Of a stretch of 64,000 nt of DNA, positions 1 to 9,367 are shown one piece after another. The first letter of the stretch is position 1. Each line of letters begins with the position of its first letter. The stretch spans positions 100,235 to 164,234 of the forward strand of contig NZ_JAMYFE010000058.1 of NCBI RefSeq assembly GCF_024129865.1, written 5' to 3'. A program made the position numbers and the translations under genes. The stretch is from Stieleria tagensis. GTDB lineage: Bacteria > Planctomycetota > Planctomycetia > Pirellulales > Pirellulaceae. Under the pieces are notes generated by a model. That model was not told the origin of the DNA. It made no database searches and saw nothing but the letters and a program-made list of their open reading frames with translations.

Positions 1-1254
1 CCATCACTGGTGTTTTTTCCACAACGACTGCAAGACGCTGGCTATCAAACCGCGTTTTTTGGGAAGTGGCATATGGGCGGCCACATTGATGACCCGCAAC
101 GTGGGTTCGACCACTGGGTTGGATTCAAGGGCCAGGGCACCTATTGGCCCGACGGCCATGGAACCACTCGTGAAGTTCCCCAGACGACCTATGACGGGTT
201 TAACATCAATGGGAAACGAGTCCCACAGAAGGGATACATCACCGACGAACTAACCGACTACGCACTGCAGTGGCTTGGCCAACGGGACAGTGAAAAACCG
301 TTCTTTGTGTACGTCAGCCACAAAGGCGTTCACTCGGATTTTGTTCCCGCCGACCGTCACCGCGGCCGCTATGAAAACGAACCGCTACCGATCACCATTC
401 CCACTCCCGAACAAATGGTCGCCGGCAATCTGCCGATGTGGGTACAGAATCAACGCAACAGCCGACACGGAGTCGATTTCGGATACAACTTGCCAGACTT
501 CTCGCCGGCTGTGTATTACCGTCGCTATTGTGAATCGGTGCTGGCAGTTGACGACAGTGTTGGACGATTGAACCAGTATCTGATCGATGCCGGGCTGCAC
601 GACAACACCGTTTTCGTCTACATGGGTGACAACGGTTTCCAATTCGGCGACCACGGATTGATCGACAAACGAGTCGCCTACGAAGCGAGCGCGAAGGTCC
701 CGCTGCTAATCAAATCGCCTGGAAAAATCCCTACCGGCGAGCTCTACACCGGCTTGATTGGCAACATCGACATCGCGCCGACCTTGCTGGAAGCGGCCGG
801 CGCCAAACCACTGGCCGCTACCGACGGGATCAGCTTGTGGCAATCGCTGTGTGGCAATCCACAATCCGGCGACTCTCGTGAGCATCTGTTGTATGAATAC
901 TATTGGGAGCGAAATTACCCGCAAACGCCCACGCTGCACGCCGTCATTGGCGGTCGTTGGAAATACATTCGCTGCCATGGACTGTGGGATCGCGACGAGC
1001 TCTACGACCTGGAACGCGATCCGGACGAGATGAACAATTTGATCGAATCCCAGTCGCATCAGCCCCAGGTCGAAAAGATGAATGCGTTGCTTTGGAAACT
1101 GTTGCAAGAGAGTGATGGTAGCGAGGTTCCGTTGCTGGAAGACCGCGGCCCCAAGTTCCCCTGGCGCCATCCGGGGCATTCCCAGCAAGCCGGATTTCCC
1201 AAGTCGTATTTTCGCACCACGGAAAACGGTCCGACAGAAAACGTCCAGCCATGA
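1..1254 (+). CDS. Sulfatase (arylsulfatase-family hydrolase), 5'-truncated by the window edge
   Basis: The reading frame is open from base 1, so the true start and the N-terminal part with the formylglycine (C-x-P/A-S-R) motif lie outside the window. What remains is typical of the C-terminal two thirds of a planctomycete sulfatase: FFGKWHMGG near the window start, YVSHKGVH, and the metal/sulfate-site segment YMGDNGFQFGDHGL followed by DKR. The C-terminal part (RWKYIRCHGLWDRDELYDL) is the usual small sulfatase subdomain. The family hydrolyses sulfate esters, commonly of marine polysaccharides, in the periplasm or outside the cell. The GTG at 10 is an internal codon, not a credible start. Specific substrate cannot be told. 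Confidence 0.93.
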   Translation, partial: PSLVFFPQRLQDAGYQTAFFGKWHMGGHIDDPQRGFDHWVGFKGQGTYWPDGHGTTREVPQTTYDGFNINGKRVPQKGYITDELTDYALQWLGQRDSEKPFFVYVSHKGVHSDFVPADRHRGRYENEPLPITIPTPEQMVAGNLPMWVQNQRNSRHGVDFGYNLPDFSPAVYYRRYCESVLAVDDSVGRLNQYLIDAGLHDNTVFVYMGDNGFQFGDHGLIDKRVAYEASAKVPLLIKSPGKIPTGELYTGLIGNIDIAPTLLEAAGAKPLAATDGISLWQSLCGNPQSGDSREHLLYEYYWERNYPQTPTLHAVIGGRWKYIRCHGLWDRDELYDLERDPDEMNNLIESQSHQPQVEKMNALLWKLLQESDGSEVPLLEDRGPKFPWRHPGHSQQAGFPKSYFRTTENGPTENVQP

Positions 1255-1323
1255 CGACCGGTCATTCTGAGCTAAGCGCAGCGCGTGATGAGTGCCGTGT
1301 ATCGCTCGGGAGGCCAGATAGAT

Positions 1324-1357
1324 CGCTGACGCGTCGGGTTACCGTAAAAGCGCTGGC
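1324..1357. repeat. Partial copy of a dispersed palindromic repeat (family A)
   Basis: In the gap between the sulfatase and recG, the stretch CGCTGACGCGTCGGGTTAC followed by a CGTAAAAGCGCTGGC-like segment is the reverse complement of 34031-34064 with a few changes. It looks like one arm of the REP-like element seen complete at 34046-34113 and 47247-47326. Confidence 0.6.
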
Positions 1358-1425
1358 GCCCCCGTGATCGTACCTTGGTCGGCGGAGCGAATCACCACAA
1401 TCCGACACCCACGCACCGCTCGTCG

Positions 1426-3609
1426 CTACCCCGCATCGCCGAGTTCTAACCGATGCCCGTAGCGGCGCATCAGTTGTTTTCGCAGCGGAGCCCATTTGGG
1501 GTCTGACAATTCGGGGTCCTCGTCGATCGTTTGCTGAGCGATCTGACGAGCGACCTGTAGGATTTCTAAATCGTCGATCACATTTGCGATTCGCAGCGGC
1601 GGCAACCCGCTTTGGCGCGCCCCAAGCACGTCGCCTGGACCGCGCAAGCGAAAATCGGCTTCGGCCAGCTCGAATCCGTCCGCGGTCGTTTCGAACACCT
1701 TTAATCGCTCGAATTCCTCCGCCGTCTGACTGCCGTCGGTGAATACACAAACATGTCCCGGATGCACGCCTCGCGAGATCCGTCCACGCAATTGGTGCAG
1801 TTGGGCCAGCCCAAAACGCTGGGCTCCCATAATGGTCATCACGGTGGCATTGGGAACATCGATCCCCACTTCGATCACCGTGGTGGTGACCAACACGTCG
1901 ATTCGTCCGGCGGCAAAGGATTGCATCACCGCTTGTTTTTCATCATTGGATAATCGGCCGTGCAACAGACCGACGCGACGATTGGCAAAGATCTCTTCAC
2001 TTAGCTGCTGATAGATCGTTTCCACCGACGAAACATCTTCGTCACCGGCCGCTTCATCCTGATCCGAATCGGCGGAATCACTTTCACGGGAAGATTCATC
2101 GGAGACTGCCGCATTGACGCGGGGTGCGACCACAAACACCTGGCGTCCCTCATCCAGTTGTTCTTCGACAAACTTCCACCAACGTTGACGCCATTCCGGT
2201 CGTCCCAGGTAAGTGTTCACCTTGCCCCGCCCCGGCGGTTTCTCACGTAGTGTGGTCAGGTCTACGTCTCCAAAAATCGTCATCGCGACTGAGCGTGGGA
2301 TCGGTGTTGCGCTCATCACCAGGTAGTGTGGGTCGACACCACCGCTGCGCAAGGTGACACGTTGGCGAACGCCGAACTTGTGTTGTTCGTCGATCACGCA
2401 CAGTCCCAATTGTTTGAATTCGATCCCGTGCAACAGGGCCTGAGTCCCGATCACGAGATCAATCTCGCCATTGGCAGCCTTCTGCAGCGTCTCGCGGCGT
2501 TCGGCGGACGTCAACGATCCGCACAGCAATCCGATACGAACTCGGCTGTCATCCAACATCCCTGACAGCGTGCGATGATGTTGTCTGGCCAGCACCTCGG
2601 TTGGCGCCATCAACACCGCCTGATGACCATTGCCGACGGCCAGCATCATGGCATAGATTGCGATCACGGTCTTGCCGCTGCCGACATCGCCCTGCAACAG
2701 GCGGTTCATTGGAAATTGGCGTCCCATATCGCGCCCGATCTCGTGCATCGCTCGCCGTTGATCCGTCGTCAGCTCGAACGGGAATCGATTGGTGATCCGG
2801 GCATCCAATTTCGGCGTTGTTGGCAAAGCCGCCGAACGCAACTCGGTCGTCAACCGCCGCCGTCGCATGGCCAGCGCCAATTGCATCACCAACAGTTCTT
2901 GAAAGATGAAACGAGTTCTCGCCGCGGTCAAATCGCTGCGATCCGCTGGCCAATGGATACTTTCAATGGCCGCTTGAATTTCTGGCAACGGCAATCGCAG
3001 ATCGATTTCGGCATCACGCAGCGCTGCGGTCGCGCTATCACGCAACTCAACCGGCAACACCTCGGTCAGCGATTCGGACAGGGCATCCATCGCGGATCGA
3101 ACGAAACGTCGCATTTCATCCTGTTTGACGCCTTCGGTGAGTGGATAGATCGGCAAGATTTTTGGTTTATCGATCTGTCCGTCTTCGTCCAACAAGACGA
3201 CTTTCGGATGCACGAATTCCCACCGCAATCCGTTCAATTTGGGTTCGCCGCTGATCATCACTTGTTTGTCAAATGTGATCTGTTCGGCGCGAAACGGTTG
3301 GTTGAAAAACAGGATCCTCACAGCGCCGGTCTCGTTCTCAACCACAGCGGCGAATACCGATTTGCCTGGGGTGCGAGACACAATCTCGGCATCGGTGATC
3401 ATGCCAACCAGCGACGCGGATTGGCCTTCGCGCAGTCGATCCACCGAACTGGGAGGAGCGGGGAATTCGTAGTCGCGGGGAAAGCAAAACAGCAAATCGC
3501 CGGCGGTACGAAGGCCGATTTTCATCAACCGTCCGCCGCGTATGGCCCCTACACCCGGCAAATACTGCGCAGGCGTCGCGAGTGTCGTCTGGGTGGGTGC
3601 GTTTTCCAT
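1426..3609 (-). CDS. recG: ATP-dependent DNA helicase RecG
   Basis: Branch-migration helicase acting on stalled forks and recombination intermediates. The 727-residue protein starts at the ATG at 3609 (MENAPTQ); the longer frame to 3741 would run into the divergent gene's leader. An N-terminal wedge/OB domain (about 1-220) is followed by a superfamily 2 helicase core: Walker A GDVGSGKT (307-314), DEQH box (407-410), motif III MSATPIPRS, and a C-terminal helicase lobe with QLRGRISRG. An acidic, Ser/Asp-rich insertion at about 502-530 makes it slightly longer than typical RecG (about 690 residues). It is divergently arranged with the LRR gene, separated by 130 bases containing a TATATT-like -10 for recG around 3622-3627. 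Confidence 0.96.
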   Translation of the reverse strand: MENAPTQTTLATPAQYLPGVGAIRGGRLMKIGLRTAGDLLFCFPRDYEFPAPPSSVDRLREGQSASLVGMITDAEIVSRTPGKSVFAAVVENETGAVRILFFNQPFRAEQITFDKQVMISGEPKLNGLRWEFVHPKVVLLDEDGQIDKPKILPIYPLTEGVKQDEMRRFVRSAMDALSESLTEVLPVELRDSATAALRDAEIDLRLPLPEIQAAIESIHWPADRSDLTAARTRFIFQELLVMQLALAMRRRRLTTELRSAALPTTPKLDARITNRFPFELTTDQRRAMHEIGRDMGRQFPMNRLLQGDVGSGKTVIAIYAMMLAVGNGHQAVLMAPTEVLARQHHRTLSGMLDDSRVRIGLLCGSLTSAERRETLQKAANGEIDLVIGTQALLHGIEFKQLGLCVIDEQHKFGVRQRVTLRSGGVDPHYLVMSATPIPRSVAMTIFGDVDLTTLREKPPGRGKVNTYLGRPEWRQRWWKFVEEQLDEGRQVFVVAPRVNAAVSDESSRESDSADSDQDEAAGDEDVSSVETIYQQLSEEIFANRRVGLLHGRLSNDEKQAVMQSFAAGRIDVLVTTTVIEVGIDVPNATVMTIMGAQRFGLAQLHQLRGRISRGVHPGHVCVFTDGSQTAEEFERLKVFETTADGFELAEADFRLRGPGDVLGARQSGLPPLRIANVIDDLEILQVARQIAQQTIDEDPELSDPKWAPLRKQLMRRYGHRLELGDAG

Positions 3610-3739
3610 CGGTCTTTCACAATATAACAGTCGCAGCGGCGTGAAAAGCTTGATTGCGTGTTGGCAAGGGCTCAAACTGTTGACTCTGTCGTCGGACGGG
3701 TGTTCCAGTTGCCTTCCTCTTTTCAGTGTCTGTGAGGCC

Positions 3740-6700
3740 ATGACTGATTCTCAAGTGCCAGACCCCACCACTGAACCCACCACTGACTCGACGCGTGTTG
3801 GCGACACCCCCTCCGCTGCGTCGCACCGTCCTTGGCGAGCACCGCTGATCGCCGCGGTCGCGCTGGCCGCTCTGGCGGTGGTGCTAAATTGGCCATTGGC
3901 CTATGTCGAAACAGCCACAATCGGTGACGTCGAATTGTTTCCCGATTTCAAACTCAGCCAAACCCCGTTGCCGGTGATGGCCGGCTGGCCGTTCCGCTAC
4001 AGCATTCGCTACCAAGAATCCGGCACATCGCCGGGGCTGAGTGTATTTTCCATCGGCGCACTGCTTCGCAATGTCACCGTGGCCCTGTTGGCGATCGGAT
4101 TGGTTTGTTTCTACGTCTATCGACGCGGAAAGTCGACGGTGGTCGCCGACAGGAAAAAGCTGCGAATCAGCATCGGCGATTTGTTGGTGTTGACGATTCT
4201 GATCGCATTGCCATTTGGCATGTGGCAATCGTTGAAACGCGGCAACCAGCATACGGGGCAGCTTGTCCGTGAGTTTGCCAAATCCGACACCGCGGTGCGT
4301 CGCTCGACATGGGTGCCGGCAATCCTGCAGCCCCGCCTGCCTACATCAGTGCTGGAAATGCTGCGGCGAATCCGCGTCGTACGACTTGAAAATCCCAGCG
4401 ACGCACTGGTTCAATCGGCTGTCCAAATCCCAACGCTGACCGGTCTGCGGATCGGCGGTGGGGACTACGACCTGGCATCACTCGCGCCCCTTGGCAATTC
4501 CATTCATTTGACCGACCTACGACTTGCCGGCCGGGAACTGGACGAATCAACGCTGCAGTGGATCACGTCCAAGCGGCGATTGCACACGGTCAACCTCATG
4601 CGCACCAATCTGACCACCGAAGCTGCCAGAGCGTTGGGGACACTGCCCGATCTGCGACATCTGAATTTAATCCACACCGAAGTCCAGCTTGCCGATCTGG
4701 GCAAACCCGACTGGTCGGACACGATCGAAACACTGGAACTACCACATCCAGAACGAGGCGAACACGATCAGATCGAGATCGATGGCTGGCCAAATTTGCG
4801 TCACTTGGTGATCAATGAATATGACACCCCGGTCAATTCCGCAACGATGAAAGTGCGGTTGGCCAATCTGCCGCGATTAGAAACGCTGACGCTTGACCAA
4901 TTTCAAAAATTCGATTTGGAATTGGACGAACTGCCGAAATTGAAATCCGTCAAAAATGAATTGAGTCATTGGGATGCTCGACTGCCGCACGGCGGGTCGG
5001 TGCCCGGACAAAACTGGCTGGAGCGGTTTGCCGGTTCGGGATTGCCAAACCTACAAGAACTGAGTTTTTTCTGTGTCGACCTGAAATCATTTTCGCTTCA
5101 GGGGCCGACCAAAATCGAGACCATGGGGGCGGGCGTTTACTATCGATCACTGAACCGATCTCGTATCAACAATCCGTACGAACGTGAACTGAGTCCCGAA
5201 GCGGCAACCGCGTTGATCGAAGGAATTGGAAACAGCACCGGCCCGGCGGTGATTGATTTGGACGCTGTCCCACTAGCCGGTGTCGATCTATCACCGTTGG
5301 CCAAGAACAAACAGTTGACCCATCTGTTGTTAGCTGCATCGGGCACCGAGTGGAAACAGTGGAAATCGCTGGAATCGATGAAGTGGCTGCGGCAACTGCG
5401 ATTGACCAACAACCCGGTCAATGAAACGGTGGTTCGCTGGATCATTGGCGCCTTTCCAAATTTAGAAACATTGGAATACGGCCAGGACACAACATCCGGC
5501 AGGTACCGTTCCAATAGCGTCTTTATGACCGGTTCGATGGACTCGGTTGCGATCGAGTATGTCGGTCATGACAACCTGACCACGATTCTGCGACATGACG
5601 GCGATTTCAGTTACGTCGAATCGATCAAAATTGTCGACATGCCGAAACTGGAAATGTCCGTGGAAGCGGACTGGGTGGAATCGCTGAAAATTCAAAACGC
5701 GCCGCGACTCACGGGCATCGCCATCAATGGACCGTTGCCAGCGGACGCCCAAATCAGCGAACAAAACAACCTGGCGTTCTTTGCGGTTGGCGGCCCGACT
5801 GTCAGCGACGCGATCGTCGAACCGATCTTGGGCAGCACTCGGATCGGTGTGCTAACACTCGCCTATCCCGTTGTTTCCGCCGAACTGTTAGCAAAGTTGC
5901 CGGTCGGTGGGACCCACGCGTTGTCCTTGCCCGGTTGTGAAGTCGACGATGCGGTCGTCGAACAGTGGCCCAAACTACCGCTGCTAACACATTTGAATTT
6001 GGCCAACACCCAAATCACAGCCGCCAGCCTGCCTAAACTTTTGGATTCCCAAAACCTGTCGTCCCTGGTACTCGATCACTGTCCGATCGACGCCGATTCC
6101 TTGGCGGCAATTGGCAGTCAATTTTCGCTGCAACACCTGTCGGTTGCCGGTATCGGTATTCCTCGAACGATCCTTGCGAAACTGCTGCAGGAAACGGAAC
6201 TCAACACTCTCAATTTGTCTGACACAGATCTGAGTGACGATCTGTTGAAATTGATTGCCGACAAAGGATCCAAGCTCAGACATTTGACGCTGCGCAACGT
6301 CACTTTCAATGACGAATCGTTGGCCAAGGCACTTTCCAGTCATCGCCAGCTGAACGTTGATTTAACCGATAGCCCGATCGCTACGCAGTTGCAAATCAAA
6401 TTATTGAACGAACATCGGCTGAGATCGTTGGCCGATTGGCAACAGAGGATGCATCTGCAAGCGATTTCCCAACAGCAACAAATGGGATACACGATGACCC
6501 CGGGTGTCTTCACGGATTTCAAACCGCCATCTCTGGTCGTCGTGGAAGACTTTGCCCCCGGCGGTCAGTACTCAGCCGATGTGATCCGTGCCATGGGAAC
6601 CGGGCCGAATGCCATGATGACCATCGGCGGTGGCAACCCCACAAACATCACTATCACCCCGCCTACATCGTCGACCCCGACCGCTGTTCAATTCGGTCGC

Positions 6701-6805
6701 TGGATCGGCCGGTTGTACAGTGGCAACGTCAATCCCGCTGACCCTGTCAACGACACGGTCGATGCAGCGGCGATCGACAGCGAAGCAGACGGAGACGACC
6801 AATGA
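3740..6805 (+). CDS. Leucine-rich-repeat-like membrane protein, planctomycete type
   Basis: The 1021-residue protein begins at the ATG at 3740 (MTDSQVPD); the upstream open frame overlaps the recG leader and is not used. The N-terminus carries a hydrophobic segment (about 36-60), a second one around 115-135, and a third (ISIGDLLVLTILIALPFGMW) of the kind that precedes LRR domains in many planctomycete proteins. The rest contains irregular leucine-rich repeats of the form L-xx-L-x-L, for example LTHLNLANTQI and LNTLNLSDTDL, to about residue 910. The C-terminal tail is low-complexity, Pro/Thr/Gly-rich. It overlaps the next gene by ATGA, so the two are probably co-translated. No catalytic motif is visible; a role in protein binding at the cell envelope is inference only. 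Confidence 0.82.
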   Translation: MTDSQVPDPTTEPTTDSTRVGDTPSAASHRPWRAPLIAAVALAALAVVLNWPLAYVETATIGDVELFPDFKLSQTPLPVMAGWPFRYSIRYQESGTSPGLSVFSIGALLRNVTVALLAIGLVCFYVYRRGKSTVVADRKKLRISIGDLLVLTILIALPFGMWQSLKRGNQHTGQLVREFAKSDTAVRRSTWVPAILQPRLPTSVLEMLRRIRVVRLENPSDALVQSAVQIPTLTGLRIGGGDYDLASLAPLGNSIHLTDLRLAGRELDESTLQWITSKRRLHTVNLMRTNLTTEAARALGTLPDLRHLNLIHTEVQLADLGKPDWSDTIETLELPHPERGEHDQIEIDGWPNLRHLVINEYDTPVNSATMKVRLANLPRLETLTLDQFQKFDLELDELPKLKSVKNELSHWDARLPHGGSVPGQNWLERFAGSGLPNLQELSFFCVDLKSFSLQGPTKIETMGAGVYYRSLNRSRINNPYERELSPEAATALIEGIGNSTGPAVIDLDAVPLAGVDLSPLAKNKQLTHLLLAASGTEWKQWKSLESMKWLRQLRLTNNPVNETVVRWIIGAFPNLETLEYGQDTTSGRYRSNSVFMTGSMDSVAIEYVGHDNLTTILRHDGDFSYVESIKIVDMPKLEMSVEADWVESLKIQNAPRLTGIAINGPLPADAQISEQNNLAFFAVGGPTVSDAIVEPILGSTRIGVLTLAYPVVSAELLAKLPVGGTHALSLPGCEVDDAVVEQWPKLPLLTHLNLANTQITAASLPKLLDSQNLSSLVLDHCPIDADSLAAIGSQFSLQHLSVAGIGIPRTILAKLLQETELNTLNLSDTDLSDDLLKLIADKGSKLRHLTLRNVTFNDESLAKALSSHRQLNVDLTDSPIATQLQIKLLNEHRLRSLADWQQRMHLQAISQQQQMGYTMTPGVFTDFKPPSLVVVEDFAPGGQYSADVIRAMGTGPNAMMTIGGGNPTNITITPPTSSTPTAVQFGRWIGRLYSGNVNPADPVNDTVDAAAIDSEADGDDQ

Positions 6806-9117
6806 GCGGGCACAATCGAATCGCACCGCTGTTGGTCGCTATCCTGCTGATACTCGGCGGGGCGGGGTGTGACCAACCAATCTATGACGTCGTCGTCGAT
6901 TCACCGACCGAATTGGCGTTGGACCTGGTCGACTCGCAAGACGCAATCCGCCACGACTGGCCAATACGTGGGACCGTGATGGCGATCGCCAAACCACCAC
7001 CGATGGCCTACTTAACCTCGTATCAGGAACCCATCCAAGTTGCGCCGCTGAACCAATGCGATCCGAAAGTTTGGCAATCCCCGTCGTTGTCCGAACCGGT
7101 TCGTACGGTCTTGCAAACATTGCTTTCTCCGCTACCGACGCAGATTGATTGGAGCGGTAATATCCCGGCACAGGAGTTTGTCGGCGCCCAAGGATTTGAC
7201 CTTTCAATCGATGGCAAACGGTTGGTGACGATCACGCCGGACCAACATTTTGCGCTCTACAACACTGCCGATGGTCGTCTGATTGGAAAACGGGAATTGC
7301 CCGGGGACTGGTCCGATGCCGCAGCAATGGCGATTCGATTCGCCCCCCAATCCAATGATTTTCTGGTCGCATCAACGGCAAAGATCTGTCGGATCAGCAG
7401 TCAAGATGGCGCACCGGTCGGCGAGATCGAAGGACCTGGGGAGCCGATCAAAAAGTGGCTGGTTGCCGATGACGATTCGTACATGTTGATGTTGACGGAA
7501 TCGGGAAAGCTATTTGGCGGCGACCCGGATCTACAGCGGTTTGAAGTGTTGGAATTGGAGGGTGCCGAATCGCAACCGAGCTATCACGACGTCGGAATGA
7601 GTTTCGACGGCGTCCGAATTCTGGTGACCGTGGACCAACGACCGCGCACCTACCTGCAAGAATCCGGCCGCATCGTTGACTTTGTCGAATACCCCGACAC
7701 CGTTTTTGATCAGCCACCAACGATCTGCGGCGGGGCCCGGGACGATTTTTGGGCGACACCCAAAACCGCGTTTTTCACTCGCGCAGTCGTCGGTCCCAAC
7801 AGCAATGCGGAATTCGGAATCGACAACACCACCGCTCGAAAAATTGCACTCGCCCCGGAACGTGAACCCGGAACGCGGTCCCTGTTCTGGCAACCGGCTT
7901 GGTTGAATCCGGTTCGGGAATCACACGGCAAAGCCGGCGAGTGGGCCATTGGACTGAGCCGCCGACCACACCAAGGAAAATGGCAATGGGTGATCCACGA
8001 CATCAATATTCGAAATCGTTTTAATTCCGTCGCCAGACCGCTCGATCATAAACCCGACCGATTCATCGCCAATCGATTCGGCAGTTCGATCGCAGTCGCC
8101 GATCAAAGCGGATTGCACTTGGCCAACTGGATTCCCTGGCGAACACGCAGCGGAGTTCAAGCAACCCATGACATCGGCCTGTTCTTTACCGAAGGCGACC
8201 TCGATGATTTTGAAGCGACCTGCCAAGTGCTTCATGACCAAGATTACTGGTCACACATCGGCAGTTCGTCTGACTTCCTTGCAAATCTGCTGCGAACGGC
8301 ATCGACGAACTGGGCGGTCTGGTTGGAACGTCAACAACTCGATGGTGACGATCTGGATTCAGCGATCGCGGAGCGGCTAAAGGTTTTGGAGCAATGGCAC
8401 CAACAGGATGGTTTTTGGGCACGAACCGTGCATGCGAATTTATTGCACCGACAATCCTGGCGTGCCCGCGAAGCCCAAGACGGTTTGGGCGGTGATCGGT
8501 TCACGCGTTACCGAGAACGTCGCGTGCAAGCGATGGAAGAAATGAAGGCGCTGATCGACAACGAAACACGCCCCTGTTCGTTGACGTTGATGACCTATGT
8601 CGGATCGTTCTTGGAATCGAGCGGCCAGTTGGAAGAAGTCGATGCGATTTGTCGCCGTACCGTCGATTTGTTTCCGCTTGGCACCGGACTAGCGCAAACC
8701 GTCGGCTTTAAACTAGTCCCCCAGTGGCATGGTGAAGTCGGCGATATGCTGAGCTATTTGTTGTCCCATTCCCGAATGTACGAACTGCCCTTTGCCGGGC
8801 ACGTCTACGCGGAAAGTGTCGGCTATCTGGGGGTTCAGCTGGATACCAACGCCTATCACTGGCGTTCCTTCGATCCCAAACTGATGGGCGATGGGATCGA
8901 TCTGGCAATCGAGCAAGGCATGTCAACCGAGACATGGTTTTTCAATTGCCAGTCCTTTTACAAACAGTTGAAGAACGCCCCCGGCCGAGTCGATCAGATG
9001 GCAAACTACATCATGCAGACCAACGCGGTGGTCCCGCAAAATCGTCAATTTATCGGCGGTCAAGAGTTGTACGCGGACCAAGATCGCTGGGAGCGATTGC
9101 TGGGGGAATTGGAATAA
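6802..9117 (+). CDS. Putative large lipoprotein of unknown function
   Basis: The 771-residue product starts inside the stop of the LRR gene (ATGA overlap). The N-terminus (PLLVAILLILGGAGC) is a lipoprotein signal with lipobox GGAGC, so the mature protein is probably anchored in a membrane through a lipidated cysteine. Residues about 110-450 contain beta-rich segments such as FDLSIDGKRLVTITPDQHFALY that resemble WD40-like or quinoprotein-type propeller blades; the C-terminal third is helical and charged. I recognise no named family. The tight coupling with the LRR membrane protein suggests the two act in one envelope-associated complex. Confidence 0.78.
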   Translation: MSGHNRIAPLLVAILLILGGAGCDQPIYDVVVDSPTELALDLVDSQDAIRHDWPIRGTVMAIAKPPPMAYLTSYQEPIQVAPLNQCDPKVWQSPSLSEPVRTVLQTLLSPLPTQIDWSGNIPAQEFVGAQGFDLSIDGKRLVTITPDQHFALYNTADGRLIGKRELPGDWSDAAAMAIRFAPQSNDFLVASTAKICRISSQDGAPVGEIEGPGEPIKKWLVADDDSYMLMLTESGKLFGGDPDLQRFEVLELEGAESQPSYHDVGMSFDGVRILVTVDQRPRTYLQESGRIVDFVEYPDTVFDQPPTICGGARDDFWATPKTAFFTRAVVGPNSNAEFGIDNTTARKIALAPEREPGTRSLFWQPAWLNPVRESHGKAGEWAIGLSRRPHQGKWQWVIHDINIRNRFNSVARPLDHKPDRFIANRFGSSIAVADQSGLHLANWIPWRTRSGVQATHDIGLFFTEGDLDDFEATCQVLHDQDYWSHIGSSSDFLANLLRTASTNWAVWLERQQLDGDDLDSAIAERLKVLEQWHQQDGFWARTVHANLLHRQSWRAREAQDGLGGDRFTRYRERRVQAMEEMKALIDNETRPCSLTLMTYVGSFLESSGQLEEVDAICRRTVDLFPLGTGLAQTVGFKLVPQWHGEVGDMLSYLLSHSRMYELPFAGHVYAESVGYLGVQLDTNAYHWRSFDPKLMGDGIDLAIEQGMSTETWFFNCQSFYKQLKNAPGRVDQMANYIMQTNAVVPQNRQFIGGQELYADQDRWERLLGELE

Positions 9118-9367
9118 GAACTGACCGGTTCACCCTTAGAACTGGCGGGTAAATCATGGCGGGGCAGCTCTCTGACGCCGGGCTCTGGGAACCCCGAATC
9201 CGTGGTCGAGCAGGCAGCAACCTTCTGCCGCAGTAGCCCGCTCCCGTTGTTACGGGCTAGGAGGAACGGACCCAAACGGGTTAGGATAGCGGCCTGTCCC
9301 CGGGTCGCCGGTGGCAAACCGCCCTCTCGTCCGCCTTCTCTGCGATGAACCCCCAGGTATTGGAACC
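9118..9367 (+). other. Leader/spacer before the antiporter gene, GC-rich with a hairpin
   Basis: Holds no ORF of note. It contains a hairpin with arms TAGCCCG (9234-9240) and CGGGCTA (9253-9259). I compared it by eye with c-di-AMP and SRP RNA patterns and saw no convincing match. Confidence 0.35.

Noticed and set aside
2575..3627. 350-residue ORF antisense to recG
   Set aside because: Reverse-frame shadow of recG, His/Arg/Gln-rich with no recognisable motif.
9118..9367. c-di-AMP riboswitch or SRP RNA upstream of the antiporter
   Set aside because: Only short coincidental matches such as CCGAATCCGT; the diagnostic sections are missing.
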